The position numbers and the translations under genes are program-made. Positions 8,785 through 17,645 of a stretch of DNA of 64,000 nt are shown one piece after another. This DNA comes from Myxococcus fulvus (GTDB lineage Bacteria > Myxococcota > Myxococcia > Myxococcales > Myxococcaceae). The notes beneath the pieces are model-generated. The model saw only the letters and a list, made by a program, of their open reading frames with translations. It did no database searches and had not been told where the DNA came from. The DNA is taken from the NCBI RefSeq assembly GCF_900111765.1, contig NZ_FOIB01000001.1, positions 992,001 to 1,056,000 of the forward strand, in the 5' to 3' direction. The first letter of the stretch is position 1; each line of letters starts with the position of its first letter.

Positions 8785-9570
8785 ATGACTGGGACTGTGA
8801 ACCCCGCGGAGCTGGCCCGACGACTGGACGACGCGAGGCGGGAGCGGCGGGAGGTGCCGCCCCTCACCAACGAGCTGCCCACGCTGTCCGTGCCGGACGC
8901 GTACGCCATCCAGGAGGAGGGCCTGAAGCTGCGGCTCGCGGCCGGTGAGCGCCTGGTGGGATTGAAGATGGGCCTGACGTCCGAGGCCAAGCGCCGGCAG
9001 ATGAACCTGGACTCGCCCGTGTACGGCGTCCTCACGGACAAGATGCGCGTGCTGGCGGATGGCGTGGTGTCGCTCGCCCAGGGCATCCATCCGAAAATCG
9101 AGCCGGAGATTGCCTTCCGTACCGCGCGCGAGCTGAAGGGCACCGTGACGCGCGACGAGGCGCTGGATGCGTGTGAGTCGGTGTTCGCGGCGATGGAGAT
9201 CCTCGACTCGCGCTATCGCGACTTCAAGTACTTCTCCCTTCCGGACGTGGTGGCGGACAACGCGTCCTCGTCCCTCTTCGTCCTGGCGACGGAAGAGCAC
9301 CCGCCGCGCGCCATGGATTTGACGCGGCTGGAGATGAAGATGTTCGTGAACGACGCGCTGGCGCACTCGGCCCGCTCGGACGCCATCTCCGGGGACCCCG
9401 TGCTGTCGCTGGTGCAGCTGTGCGAGCTGCTCGCGAAGCGCGGACAGGTGCTGCCCGCGGGGAGCATCGTGCTGGCGGGCGCGGCGACCATCGCGCACAT
9501 GTTCCAGCCGGGAGATCGGGTGAAGCTCGTGGTCGAGGGACTCGGCGCGGTGGCGGTGTCGGCCGCCTGA
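8785..9570 (+). CDS. 4-oxalocrotonate decarboxylase / 2-oxopent-4-enoate hydratase family protein
   Basis: 261-residue member of the fumarylacetoacetase-like hydratase/decarboxylase family. Metal-site elements are visible: GIHPKIEPEIAF (about 94-105) and the LVGLKMGLTS segment (about 55-64). The stretch DSRYRDFK...LPDVVADNASSS favours the decarboxylase (DmpH/XylI/NbaG) over the hydratase, but the two are close homologues. 4-Oxalocrotonate is the expected product of the aminomuconate deaminase encoded 5 kb away, so it likely continues kynurenine breakdown. GGAGAGGGA at 8772-8780 supports the ATG at 8785, although the frame is open far upstream. Confidence 0.82.
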   Translation: MTGTVNPAELARRLDDARRERREVPPLTNELPTLSVPDAYAIQEEGLKLRLAAGERLVGLKMGLTSEAKRRQMNLDSPVYGVLTDKMRVLADGVVSLAQGIHPKIEPEIAFRTARELKGTVTRDEALDACESVFAAMEILDSRYRDFKYFSLPDVVADNASSSLFVLATEEHPPRAMDLTRLEMKMFVNDALAHSARSDAISGDPVLSLVQLCELLAKRGQVLPAGSIVLAGAATIAHMFQPGDRVKLVVEGLGAVAVSAA

Positions 9571-9577
9571 GTCGTCC

Positions 9578-11032
9578 TCACTGGAACCAGGAGGAGGTGA
9601 CGCCCGCGCTCGCATGGCGCGGGCGCACGTCCGCCTCCAGCCAGCGCACCGCGTAGCGCTCGCCGTGCTGGCCGAGGAACGCGTCCAGTCGCTCCGGCCT
9701 CAAGCGCTCGCGGGTGGAGTGATGCGCGGACAGCGCGCGCCGCATTGCCGGGTGGTAGCGCACGAAGGACGCGAAGTCGCGGGGGTACTCGCGCGCGTCC
9801 ACGCCGAGCAGCTGGCCCTGGGTGCGGCCTCGCGACAGCAGCTCGCGCCAGTGCTCCATCGTCGCGAGGCCGATGGACTCCACGCCGCGTGAGCAGAGCG
9901 TCAGGTACATCGCGTCCCAGGGCCCGGAGCGGTCCAGGTAGCGCTCGAGCGCGCGCGCGGAGGCCCGCGTGTTGAGCACCATCCAGAACGGCACCGCGCC
10001 GGTGCGCAGCGTCCACCAGGGCTCCAGCAGGATGGAGCACTCCGCCAGCAGCTTGCCCGAGGGCATCTTCCGCTCGCGGTACCAGTGCCGGTACAGGTCC
10101 GCCACCAGCGGGCTGAGCGCCTCCGGCTCCGGGTAGACGATGCGCCTGAGTCTCCAGCGCCGCTTGCGTGCCAGGCGCAGCAGGTCGTCGCGCAGGGCGG
10201 GCTCGAAGCCCCACTCCGCCTCCGGGCTGTCGCTGTCGGGCGGTGGTGAGGGCCAGCGCGTCAGGGACGAGCCCTGCTTGCGCAGGTAGGCCTCCACGCG
10301 AGGGCCGCCCAGGTAGTACTCGTCCGGGCTCGCGCCGCCGAGCGAGCCTTGCTGGAAGACATGCCGCTCGCCCTGTTGGAGCGTGGGCCAGCGCAGCTCG
10401 CACTCGGACACGAAGAGGGTGGCGCCGGGCTCCAGCGCCTCTTCCAGGAAGCGGATGTACGCGGGGCTCAGTCCGCGCCGCTTCACCCGGAATTGCGTCA
10501 GTCCCTGCAGGAGGAGCCGGTCGTGGTTGGCGTCGTGGGTGTGGTGGAGCTGCAGGTCCGGATGGGACTCGAGCAGTCGGCGTGCGGGCTCGCGCGCGAA
10601 GCCGAGCGTCTTCATCGGCTCGTCCACGGGCACCCGTCCGTCATGGCGCACGGACAGCAGATGCGTCTGCGGCAGCCACGGGATTCCCAGCGCCGCGCAC
10701 AGGTGGACGAGCGCGCCGTTGGTGGCGCCGACCACGGCCGCCGGGTAGCGGCGTCTCGGATAGCGGCCCACCACCCAGCGCGCGAGGGCCTCCGCGTCGA
10801 AGCGCGCGAGGGCCTTCGGTGTCAGCGCCTCCGACAGCGCGCCGCGCACCCATGCGCTCTCGCGCAGCGGGACCGACAGGCGGTTGACGGCGGGCATCAG
10901 CGCTTCGAACAGCGGATGGGTGTGGCGGTGGGTACCCAGTGCGGGGGATTCCCGGCCGTGAAGGAAGGCCGCGAGCGCCCGTAGCAGCGCGGCCGACGAG
11001 TCGAGGTCCGCGACGAAGCGGCCCGCCCTCAT
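9578..11032 (-). CDS. Conserved hypothetical protein, 484 aa
   Basis: Intracellular protein of 484 residues that I do not recognise. It has no signal peptide or membrane segment and is rich in Arg and His. The stretches VVGATNGALVHLCAALGIPWLPQ (residues about 100-122, quoted here as two parts: VVGATNGALVHL and CAALGIPWLPQ) and LFVSECELRWPTL look structured. It is not a kinase, protease or methyltransferase by any motif I can see. Its end is 7 bp from the convergent decarboxylase-like gene. Upstream of its start are the 75-bp tandem repeats. Coding potential is clear from length and normal codon use. Confidence 0.75.
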   Translation of the reverse strand: MRAGRFVADLDSSAALLRALAAFLHGRESPALGTHRHTHPLFEALMPAVNRLSVPLRESAWVRGALSEALTPKALARFDAEALARWVVGRYPRRRYPAAVVGATNGALVHLCAALGIPWLPQTHLLSVRHDGRVPVDEPMKTLGFAREPARRLLESHPDLQLHHTHDANHDRLLLQGLTQFRVKRRGLSPAYIRFLEEALEPGATLFVSECELRWPTLQQGERHVFQQGSLGGASPDEYYLGGPRVEAYLRKQGSSLTRWPSPPPDSDSPEAEWGFEPALRDDLLRLARKRRWRLRRIVYPEPEALSPLVADLYRHWYRERKMPSGKLLAECSILLEPWWTLRTGAVPFWMVLNTRASARALERYLDRSGPWDAMYLTLCSRGVESIGLATMEHWRELLSRGRTQGQLLGVDAREYPRDFASFVRYHPAMRRALSAHHSTRERLRPERLDAFLGQHGERYAVRWLEADVRPRHASAGVTSSWFQ

Positions 11033-11045
11033 CGCGCCACCCCGA

Positions 11046-11470
11046 CGCGCCGAGGCTCATGCTCGTCCGGCGCGAGACGACATGAGTGGGGTTGCGCCAG
11101 ATTCCATCGCGTCGGCTCCGCGCATCGAGGTTCCTGCGCGTCCGGCGCGAGACGACATGAGTGGGGTCGCACCAGATTCCATCGCGTTGGCTTGGCGCAT
11201 CGAGGCTCATGCACGTCCGGCGCGAGACGACATGAGTGGGGTTGCGCCAGATTCCATCGCGTCGGCTCCGCGCGACGAAGCCCGTGCGCGTCCGGCGCGA
11301 GACGACATGAGTGGGGTTGCGCCAGGTCCCATCGCGTCGGCTCCGCGCGACGAAGCCCGTGCACGTCCGGCGCGAGCCGCCGTATGCGGGCTGCGCTCCG
11401 CGCCTGTCGCTCCGGCTCGGTGCGTTGAAGCCCGGGCGCGTCCGGCGCCGCACGACGTGCGTGTGGTGGA
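11046..11470. repeat. Tandem array of about six 75-bp units
   Basis: The core CGTCCGGCGCGAGACGACAT recurs at 11064, 11139, 11214, 11289, 11364 and 11439, exactly 75 bp apart. The first four units are nearly identical; the last two are degraded but keep the spacing. The array occupies most of the 563-bp gap between two leftward genes. Because 75 is divisible by three, open frames run through it on both strands, but none has a ribosome site or a plausible protein. From 11470 to 11595 I see nothing recognisable. Confidence 0.9.
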
Positions 11471-11595
11471 CCCATCTCCCCTCCCGGGCTCGCTCGGCGT
11501 CCTCAGGCAAGGTATCCCTGGCGCACCGACCGGACAGGCCGCTGACCGGGGTCTGCTCGCCTGCAGTGCCGGGAGGCTTGCGTGGACGCCGTGCG

Positions 11596-12885
11596 TCAGG
11601 GCCCTGGCTGTCGCGCCAGGTCCGCCGTCACGCGCAGGCCCTGGGCCGCGTACGCGCGCGAGCAGGGACGCAGCCGGGCCTCGGTGGGTCCCATCGGCTC
11701 CAGCACGAAGGAGGAGTCCTTGTGGCGGGGCGGCGAGTCCGGCCAGTGCCCCCGCTCGGCGCGCGCCAGGTCCACCTCCGCCAGCGTGATGAGCGCGTCG
11801 TGCTGCAGCCGGCGCAAATCCAACCGCTCCGCGTACTCGCCATACGTGACGACGTCCGGGCCGTGAAGGCTGAGCGTGCCCAGCTCCAGCAGCGCGAACG
11901 CCCTCCGGCGCGCCCCCGTGGGCAGGTCCGCGGCGGCCGTCAGCGCGTCGAAGCCCTCCACCAACTGCCACCACGCGCGCCGCGCCGTCAGCGCGTTGTC
12001 GTCCGGAGGCGACAGCCCCAGCAGCTCCGGCGGGACGATGTCCTGGCTCCCCGCCGGCAGCCGCGCCAGCGTCTCTTCGGAGAGCAGCGGCCGGAAGTGG
12101 ACCAGCTGCAACAGCACCGACTCCTGCCGCAGCGTCACGGAGAAGGGCGCGTACCCATCCGCCAGTCGCGCCAGCTGCGAAATCGCCAGCCGCTTGCGCT
12201 CCAGCGGCGCGGCGTCCAGCGCGTCCGCGCACGGGTGATAGAGCACCGTGTGGCCCGTGGCGGAGAGCAGCTGCCCCTCCATGCCTCCGCCCAGCTCCAG
12301 CTCCCGGCTGAGCGCCAGCGCGTCCAGACACACATCCAGCGCCGCCGAGGCCTGCCCCTGGGACAGCCGCACCCGGGTCTCCAGCGCGGCCAGGTGCACC
12401 ACGTACATCAGCGCGAACCGGCCGTTGGCGCGGGCGGGTGTGAGGGGCGCCAGCGCTCCCAGCCGCTCGGGCAGTCCGCCCGCCTCCGCGTGCGTCGCCA
12501 GCAGCACCCGCGCGAGCAACGGCCGGGCCTGCTCCAGCGCCTGCTCACAGCCCTGCGTCAGCGCCGACGTGGGCAGCTTCCCGTCCGCCACGTCCCGGCA
12601 GGGCTGGCCCTGCGCCGAGCTCCCCTGTGACTTCTGTTGTTCCTGATACAGCTGCAGCACCGGTTCGAGCAGCGGCTCCAGGTGCCGCGCGAAGCTGCCC
12701 GGCACCGACGGGCTCACGTGCGAGGGCCGCGCGTAGCTCGTGCGCGACAGCTCCCCCACCTCCCGCACCAGCCGCTCCTCCAGGGGCCCCGTGCGCAGCT
12801 TCACGTACGCCCACCCGCCCCCGCAGGCGAGGAGGACGGCGAGTGCGCCGCCAGCGAGGGTGTAGAGGGGACGGTGGAGGGCCAT
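11596..12885 (-). CDS. Hypothetical membrane-anchored protein, 429 aa
   Basis: The ATG at 12885 starts a protein with one N-terminal transmembrane segment (PLYTLAGGALAVLLACGGGW, about residues 6-25) and a large, mostly helical, Leu/Ala/Arg-rich domain that should face the periplasm. The frame continues upstream to 12948, but the later ATG puts the membrane segment at the N-terminus and is preferred. I recognise no catalytic motif. The helical make-up suggests a repeat-type scaffold, but this is only an impression. The gene is in line with the FAD-dependent gene upstream, 118 bp away. Confidence 0.75.
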   Translation of the reverse strand: MALHRPLYTLAGGALAVLLACGGGWAYVKLRTGPLEERLVREVGELSRTSYARPSHVSPSVPGSFARHLEPLLEPVLQLYQEQQKSQGSSAQGQPCRDVADGKLPTSALTQGCEQALEQARPLLARVLLATHAEAGGLPERLGALAPLTPARANGRFALMYVVHLAALETRVRLSQGQASAALDVCLDALALSRELELGGGMEGQLLSATGHTVLYHPCADALDAAPLERKRLAISQLARLADGYAPFSVTLRQESVLLQLVHFRPLLSEETLARLPAGSQDIVPPELLGLSPPDDNALTARRAWWQLVEGFDALTAAADLPTGARRRAFALLELGTLSLHGPDVVTYGEYAERLDLRRLQHDALITLAEVDLARAERGHWPDSPPRHKDSSFVLEPMGPTEARLRPCSRAYAAQGLRVTADLARQPGP

Positions 12886-13003
12886 GAGGGGGAGTCCGGC
12901 GGGCGGAGCCTCGCATGAAACCCCCGCTCCGGGGACTCGCCGCGTCATCCCCCCGTGACTTCACTCGCCGTCTGGGCCCGGGGGCCAGCGTCCAGCCCGA
13001 GGG

Positions 13004-14485
13004 TCAGCCGGCGCTGCGGCGGGGAGGCAGGAGACCATGGTTCAGTCGGGCCAGCAGGTGGTCCGCGAGCGCGCGGGCCTGGGCGCGAATCTCCGGCACG
13101 GCGGTGGTCTCCCACAGCTCGCCCCGGCGCAGGGGCCCCAGGGTGTAGAGGAGCCCTCCTGTCCGCCCGTGCGCGTCCAGCAGGGCGCCGTGGCTGTCGG
13201 TGTCCAGGCCCATGCCGAGCGTGTCCGGCCGCAGCCGCCCCGCGTCCGCGAGGCGCTTGAGCAGCGGATGGCCGTGTCGGGTGACGGTGCCCTCGGGGCC
13301 GGTGCAGTTCACCACGTGGCGGACCTGGAGGTGCTCCTCGCGGCCCTCGCCTCGCGGGAGGATTCGCGCGTGGACCGTGCCGGTGTCGTCCAGCCGGAAG
13401 CCACGCACCCGGGCCGCGCGCACCGTCAGCCGTCCTCGCGCCATCAACTGCTCGAGCCCGTCGGCGACGCCGGGCGCCATCCGGTGGCGGTGGACGTCCC
13501 AGTAGGAGCGCAGGTGGCGCAGGAAGCGCCGCCGCTCCACGTCCGACAGCCGCTGCCACAGGGGCACCGTCACCGGCCTCAACGCGTCCACCACCGCGCG
13601 CCAGCTGGCCCCCGCGTCCGTGGCCCGGCGCACCTCGCGCCGCAGCACCCGGAGCAGCGCCCGTACGCGCACGGGGATGGGGTGGGCGGTGGTGTCGTCC
13701 TGGGGCCGCAAGCCCTCGCGTCGCAGCGCGCGCAGCACGTCGCGGATACCAGGCGAGTCGTACGTCCCCGTGGAGGCGCGCAGGTGTCGGTGGGGCAAAA
13801 GCCCGTGCCGCGACACCGCGTACAGGGGGCCCGTGTGGCCCTGCTCCTCCAGCGACAGCACGGCGTCCACCATGGTGAGCCCCGTGCCGATGAGCAGCAC
13901 CGCGTCATTCGCGCCGATGCCGGCGAGCGCGTCGTGGACCCACGGTGAGCGGTGGTAGTGGGGGCTCGCGTACAGCCCGCCATCCTCCACCCGCAGGTCC
14001 GCGGGGTCCGCGTTGCCCAGCGCCAGCACCGCGCGGCGCGCGACGTGCTCCGCGCCGTCCTCGGTCGCAAGCGTCACCAGGCCGCCGTGCTCGCGCACCG
14101 AGACCACCTCTGCGGACCGCGTCTCCAGCCGCACGCCCGTGGCCGCGCGGGCGCGGGTCTCCTCCAGCACCTCCGCCAGATACTGGCCGTAGCGCTGCCG
14201 GGGGACGAAGTCTCCGGGAGCCGTGTCGGGCGCCTGTCGCCGCACGGCGCGCAGGAAGTGCTCCGGGTCCTCCATGAAGGCGCCCATGCGCGCGGCGGGG
14301 ACGTTGAGCAGGTGACGTTGACTGCGGGTCGAGTAGGCGAGCCCCTGGCCCACGCTCCGCCCGCGCTCCAGCAGCAGCACCCGCAGTGGCGCGCGCGCCT
14401 GCTTCAGGAGGTGGATGGCCAACAGTGTTCCGCTGGCCCCGCCCCCGACGATGGCCACATCCCATGGGCTGCTGTGTCCTTGCAC
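13004..14485 (-). CDS. FAD/NAD(P)-binding protein (NAD_binding_9 type)
   Basis: Predicted flavoprotein of 493 residues. The dinucleotide fingerprint VAIVGGGASGTLLAIHLL is at about 10-27, then LLLERG. The segment GLAYSTRSQRHLLNVPA and the later CTGPEG motif are typical of the large FAD-NAD(P)-binding family once called hydroxyacylglutathione-linked proteins. Substrate is unknown. It begins at a GTG at 14485, preceded by AGGA. It diverges from the cysteine dioxygenase-like gene with 124 bp between them, which raises a possible link to sulfur or thiol metabolism, but that is only positional. Confidence 0.82.
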   Translation of the reverse strand: MQGHSSPWDVAIVGGGASGTLLAIHLLKQARAPLRVLLLERGRSVGQGLAYSTRSQRHLLNVPAARMGAFMEDPEHFLRAVRRQAPDTAPGDFVPRQRYGQYLAEVLEETRARAATGVRLETRSAEVVSVREHGGLVTLATEDGAEHVARRAVLALGNADPADLRVEDGGLYASPHYHRSPWVHDALAGIGANDAVLLIGTGLTMVDAVLSLEEQGHTGPLYAVSRHGLLPHRHLRASTGTYDSPGIRDVLRALRREGLRPQDDTTAHPIPVRVRALLRVLRREVRRATDAGASWRAVVDALRPVTVPLWQRLSDVERRRFLRHLRSYWDVHRHRMAPGVADGLEQLMARGRLTVRAARVRGFRLDDTGTVHARILPRGEGREEHLQVRHVVNCTGPEGTVTRHGHPLLKRLADAGRLRPDTLGMGLDTDSHGALLDAHGRTGGLLYTLGPLRRGELWETTAVPEIRAQARALADHLLARLNHGLLPPRRSAG

Positions 14486-14609
14486 GCCGCAATCCTATGT
14501 CCGCCCGTGCGTGACGGCATCCACGCTGGCGATGTGGACAATTGGATGGCAACCCCTGGTCAGCGTCCTAGGGCGTGTCCACACTCCCACGCACATCCCG
14601 GGAGGACCC

Positions 14610-15182
14610 ATGCGAGAGCGCTCCACCACAGGAGAGTGGGACCGTGAGGTCCCGGACACGAAGAGCCTGCTCGGCTGGTCATTGCCAGAGGGTCGGGACG
14701 CCGTCCCGTCGCTGACGTGGCTGGTGGAGCGGCTTCGCGACAGTCGCCCCGACTGGGGGCTGCTGAGCTCGCTCGTCCGGTTCGACGACGAGCGCTACGT
14801 GCGCACGACGCTGGCGAAGACGGACGCGTGTGAGCTGTTGCTCGTGTGCTGGATGCCGGGGCAGGGCTCGCTCGTGCATGACCATGGCGGGTCCGCGGGC
14901 GTGTCGCTGCTCGTGCAGGGCAGCCTGGACGAGACGCGTTACGACTGGGCCGGAGACCGGCTGCTGCCGGCCGTCGTCGAGCGCGCGCGGGAGGGCGACT
15001 TGTTGATCGAGGAGTCGGACACCATCCACCGCGTGCACAACTCGTCGCGTCGGGGCGCGGTGTCGCTGCACCTGTACGCGCCGCCGATGGAGGGCATGAC
15101 GCCCTACGACAGCCAGGTGGTCAGAGCGCCGCGTCCAGTTGACGTGGGGGCTGGGCGAAAGCGCCGGCAACGGGCAGGGTGA
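14610..15182 (+). CDS. Cysteine dioxygenase family protein
   Basis: Cupin-fold, iron-dependent thiol dioxygenase of 190 residues, likely oxidising cysteine (or a related thiol) to its sulfinate. The motif MPGQGSLVHDHGGSAG holds the iron ligands His90 and His92. The third ligand is His140 in TIHRVHN, and SLHLYAPP provides the Ser/His pair (152/154) next to the active site. GGAGG at 14601-14605 sets the ATG at 14610, although the frame is open to 14415. The last 62 bases overlap the end of the convergent kinase gene. Confidence 0.87.
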   Translation: MRERSTTGEWDREVPDTKSLLGWSLPEGRDAVPSLTWLVERLRDSRPDWGLLSSLVRFDDERYVRTTLAKTDACELLLVCWMPGQGSLVHDHGGSAGVSLLVQGSLDETRYDWAGDRLLPAVVERAREGDLLIEESDTIHRVHNSSRRGAVSLHLYAPPMEGMTPYDSQVVRAPRPVDVGAGRKRRQRAG

Positions 15183-16113
15183 CGCGGAAGATGCTGCCCC
15201 GGCCGGGCGCGCTCTCCAGCGTGAGGGTGCCGCCCAGCGACGTGACGATGCCGTGGCAGACGGCGAGCCCCAGGCCCGTGCCCACGCCCAGGGGCTTGGT
15301 GGTGAAGAACGGGTCGAAGATGCGCTCGCGGTGCTCGGGGGAGATGCCGCAGCCGGTGTCGCGCACCTCCACCGCGACGACGCGCCCGGGCATCGCCTCG
15401 CTCGCGACGACGCGCACCTCGTTGAGCTCCACCTGACCGGGGACGATGGCCTGCGCCGCGTTGAGCAGCAGGTTCAGGAACACCTGACCCAGCCGGGCGC
15501 CGTTGCCCTGCACCGGGGGCACGCCGTCGCACTCGACCACCAGGCGCGCGCGGTGCCGCAGCTCGTGCATGGCCATCTTCGCCGCGGTGCGCACCACCGC
15601 GCCCACGTCCGAGGGGCCGCTGCCCACGTCCTCGGAGCGCGACAGCGTCTGCAAGTCCCGGACGATGAGGCGGATGCGCTCGGCGCCGTCGCGCGTCTCC
15701 GCGAGCGCCTCCAGCACCTCCTGGCGCTCCCGCTCCGGCAGCTGCTCCTTCTGCTGGAGCTCCTGGTGGATGTACTCCAGGTTGCTGAGGATGAAGGCGA
15801 GGGGGTTGTTGATTTCGTGGCCCACGCCCGCGGCGATGCGGCCCAGGGCGATGAGGCGGTCGGCGAAGAGCAGCTGGGCCTGGGTGGCGTGGAGCTGCTC
15901 CAGGCTGCGCGACAGCTTGGCGTTGGCGGCCTCGAGCTCCGCGGTGCGCTCGCGGACCGTCTCCTCCAGCGCCTCCGAGGCCTCGCGCGCGCTGGTCGTG
16001 CTGGAAGCTTCCGGGCCGGACGGTATCCCCTGACGTGCCAGGAAGGCGCGTCGCAGCGTGCCTCGCCGCTGCGCCACCGCCGACATCAACAGCACCCTGG
16101 CTCGTAGCGTCAT
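15121..16113 (-). CDS. Sensor histidine kinase (NtrB-like)
   Basis: Cytoplasmic histidine kinase of 330 residues. An N-terminal coiled coil (about 38-85, EALEETVRERTAELEAANAK being part of it) leads to a HisKA domain with His99 in GVGHEINNPLAF. The HATPase domain has NLLLNAAQA, DTGCGISPE, FFTTKPLGVGTGLGL. The HEINNP motif places it with NtrB/ZraS-like kinases that usually pair with sigma-54 activators, but none is adjacent. A GTG at 16116 immediately precedes the ATG at 16113. Its 3' end overlaps the cysteine dioxygenase-like gene on the other strand by 62 bp. Confidence 0.88.
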   Translation of the reverse strand: MTLRARVLLMSAVAQRRGTLRRAFLARQGIPSGPEASSTTSAREASEALEETVRERTAELEAANAKLSRSLEQLHATQAQLLFADRLIALGRIAAGVGHEINNPLAFILSNLEYIHQELQQKEQLPERERQEVLEALAETRDGAERIRLIVRDLQTLSRSEDVGSGPSDVGAVVRTAAKMAMHELRHRARLVVECDGVPPVQGNGARLGQVFLNLLLNAAQAIVPGQVELNEVRVVASEAMPGRVVAVEVRDTGCGISPEHRERIFDPFFTTKPLGVGTGLGLAVCHGIVTSLGGTLTLESAPGRGSIFRVTLPVAGAFAQPPRQLDAAL

Positions 16114-16320
16114 CACGTCGCAATCCCAGCGTCAGGTGTCCAGCCCGTGGAACGCGCGGGGACGGGTGGGCAGCGCCAGTCAACACCGCCGGGACGGCCT
16201 GGGCAAGGAGCCGATGTCGTCTGGCCAGGCGGTGAAAGCACTTCCAGGTGGGTAGTCGACGGCGGGGCGCCCCCGTGTCGGCATCATCGTTGGGCGGTGG
16301 AAGCTTGGGCGCGAGGCGTG

Positions 16321-17511
16321 TCACCGCGCGCGTGGAGTCTCGGAGGCGTGACTGTCCGGCGCCGCTGGGAACACCGACGGCCGTGCGCGCCGGGCCCAGC
16401 ACGCGCCGCCCACCAGACACGCGCCCATGACCACCGCGAGCAGGACGCTCGACACGCCCCTGAGCCGCGCCGTCCTCGTCGCGGGCCGTGCCCGGACCAC
16501 GAGCTGGGGCACCTCGGGCTCGGACGTCGGCCGATACGCGGGCAGTCCACCCGAGCTGGCCGCGCCGCGCCGCCCCCTCGACGGTGGCCGAATCCCCTCG
16601 ACGGAGGCGGGCACCTCCGCCACGTCGGGGAACAGCGGCGCATCCCACGCCGAGTCCGCCGACGCGAGCTCCGCCTCCAGCATCGCGCACCACGTGCTCG
16701 CGGTGCCGCGCCGCCAGGGCTGCTTGGACAACAGCCGCGAGCACAGCTCGCTCAGCGCCCACGGCACCCTCGGGTTGAGCACGTGCGGCGACACCGGCGG
16801 ATGGTGGATGACGGCCAGCTCGCCCTCGGGTGTCTCCACGTCCACGAACGGGTGGCGCGCGGTGAGCATCCAGTAGAGCACCACACCCAGCGCATACAGG
16901 TCATCCGCGGATGTGGGCGGATACACCCCGTCGGGATGCGCGCGTCGGAAGGCCAGCGCCTCCGGGCTCCGGTAGCGCGGCGTCCCCGGTGGCAGCACCC
17001 CGCGCGGCAGCCGGGGCGCCCCCGAGTAGTCCCCCACGCCGAAGTCCATCAACACCGGCGTGCCGTCCTCCTCGCGCACGACGACGTTGTCCTCCTTGAT
17101 GTCGCGGTGGAGCACGTCCGCCGTGTGCGCCGCCTCCAGCCCCCGCGCCATGCCCAGCGCCAGCGTCGCGGCCCCTCGCGCGGACGGGTTCTCCTCCTCC
17201 ACCCACTGCGCCAGCGGGCGCCCCCTCACGTACTCCATCGCCAGGTAGAGCCACGCGGGGGACTCGGAAGGAAAGAGCCCGCCCGCGCGGAAGCCCACCA
17301 CGTTGCGATGTGCCAGCCGCGTCAGGATGGCCACCTCCCGCAGGGCCCAGCCCCCCAGCTGCTCCAGCGACTGCAGCTTGAGCGCCACGGGAGCCCCATC
17401 GCGAGAGGCGCGGTACACCACGCCGCACCCTCCCGCGCCCAGCAACGCCTCCACCCGGTAGCCCGCGATGTCCGCGCCCTCGGGCGCGTCCAGGACGTGA
17501 TGCTTGTCCAT
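16321..17511 (-). CDS. Ser/Thr protein kinase, membrane-anchored
   Basis: Hanks-type kinase of 396 residues. The catalytic loop is HRDIKEDN and the metal-binding motif DFG (MDFGVGDY); the P-loop GAGGCGVVY and VALKL lysine are intact. A low-complexity linker follows, then one C-terminal membrane segment (VSSVLLAVVMGACLVGG) and a short tail, so the kinase faces the cytoplasm. GGAGGTGGC just before the ATG at 17511 decides the start over one seven codons earlier. There is no sensor domain outside the membrane worth the name. Confidence 0.9.
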   Translation of the reverse strand: MDKHHVLDAPEGADIAGYRVEALLGAGGCGVVYRASRDGAPVALKLQSLEQLGGWALREVAILTRLAHRNVVGFRAGGLFPSESPAWLYLAMEYVRGRPLAQWVEEENPSARGAATLALGMARGLEAAHTADVLHRDIKEDNVVVREEDGTPVLMDFGVGDYSGAPRLPRGVLPPGTPRYRSPEALAFRRAHPDGVYPPTSADDLYALGVVLYWMLTARHPFVDVETPEGELAVIHHPPVSPHVLNPRVPWALSELCSRLLSKQPWRRGTASTWCAMLEAELASADSAWDAPLFPDVAEVPASVEGIRPPSRGRRGAASSGGLPAYRPTSEPEVPQLVVRARPATRTARLRGVSSVLLAVVMGACLVGGACWARRARPSVFPAAPDSHASETPRAR

Positions 17512-17645
17512 GCCACCTCCCCAGTCGGACACGACCTCGGGAATGGGGTGACGCTAGCACCACCTCCGAGGATGTCCCCTCGGGCGGCGGGGAGGGGCCC
17601 ACGCGCCCCGGCCGCGAGTGTGCGGCAGGCGATGGCGCATTGCCC

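Noticed and set aside
11082..11789. Open frame of 235 codons through the 75-bp repeats
   Set aside because: It is open only because the unit is divisible by three; no ribosome site, and it runs on antisense into the 3' end of the 429-residue gene.
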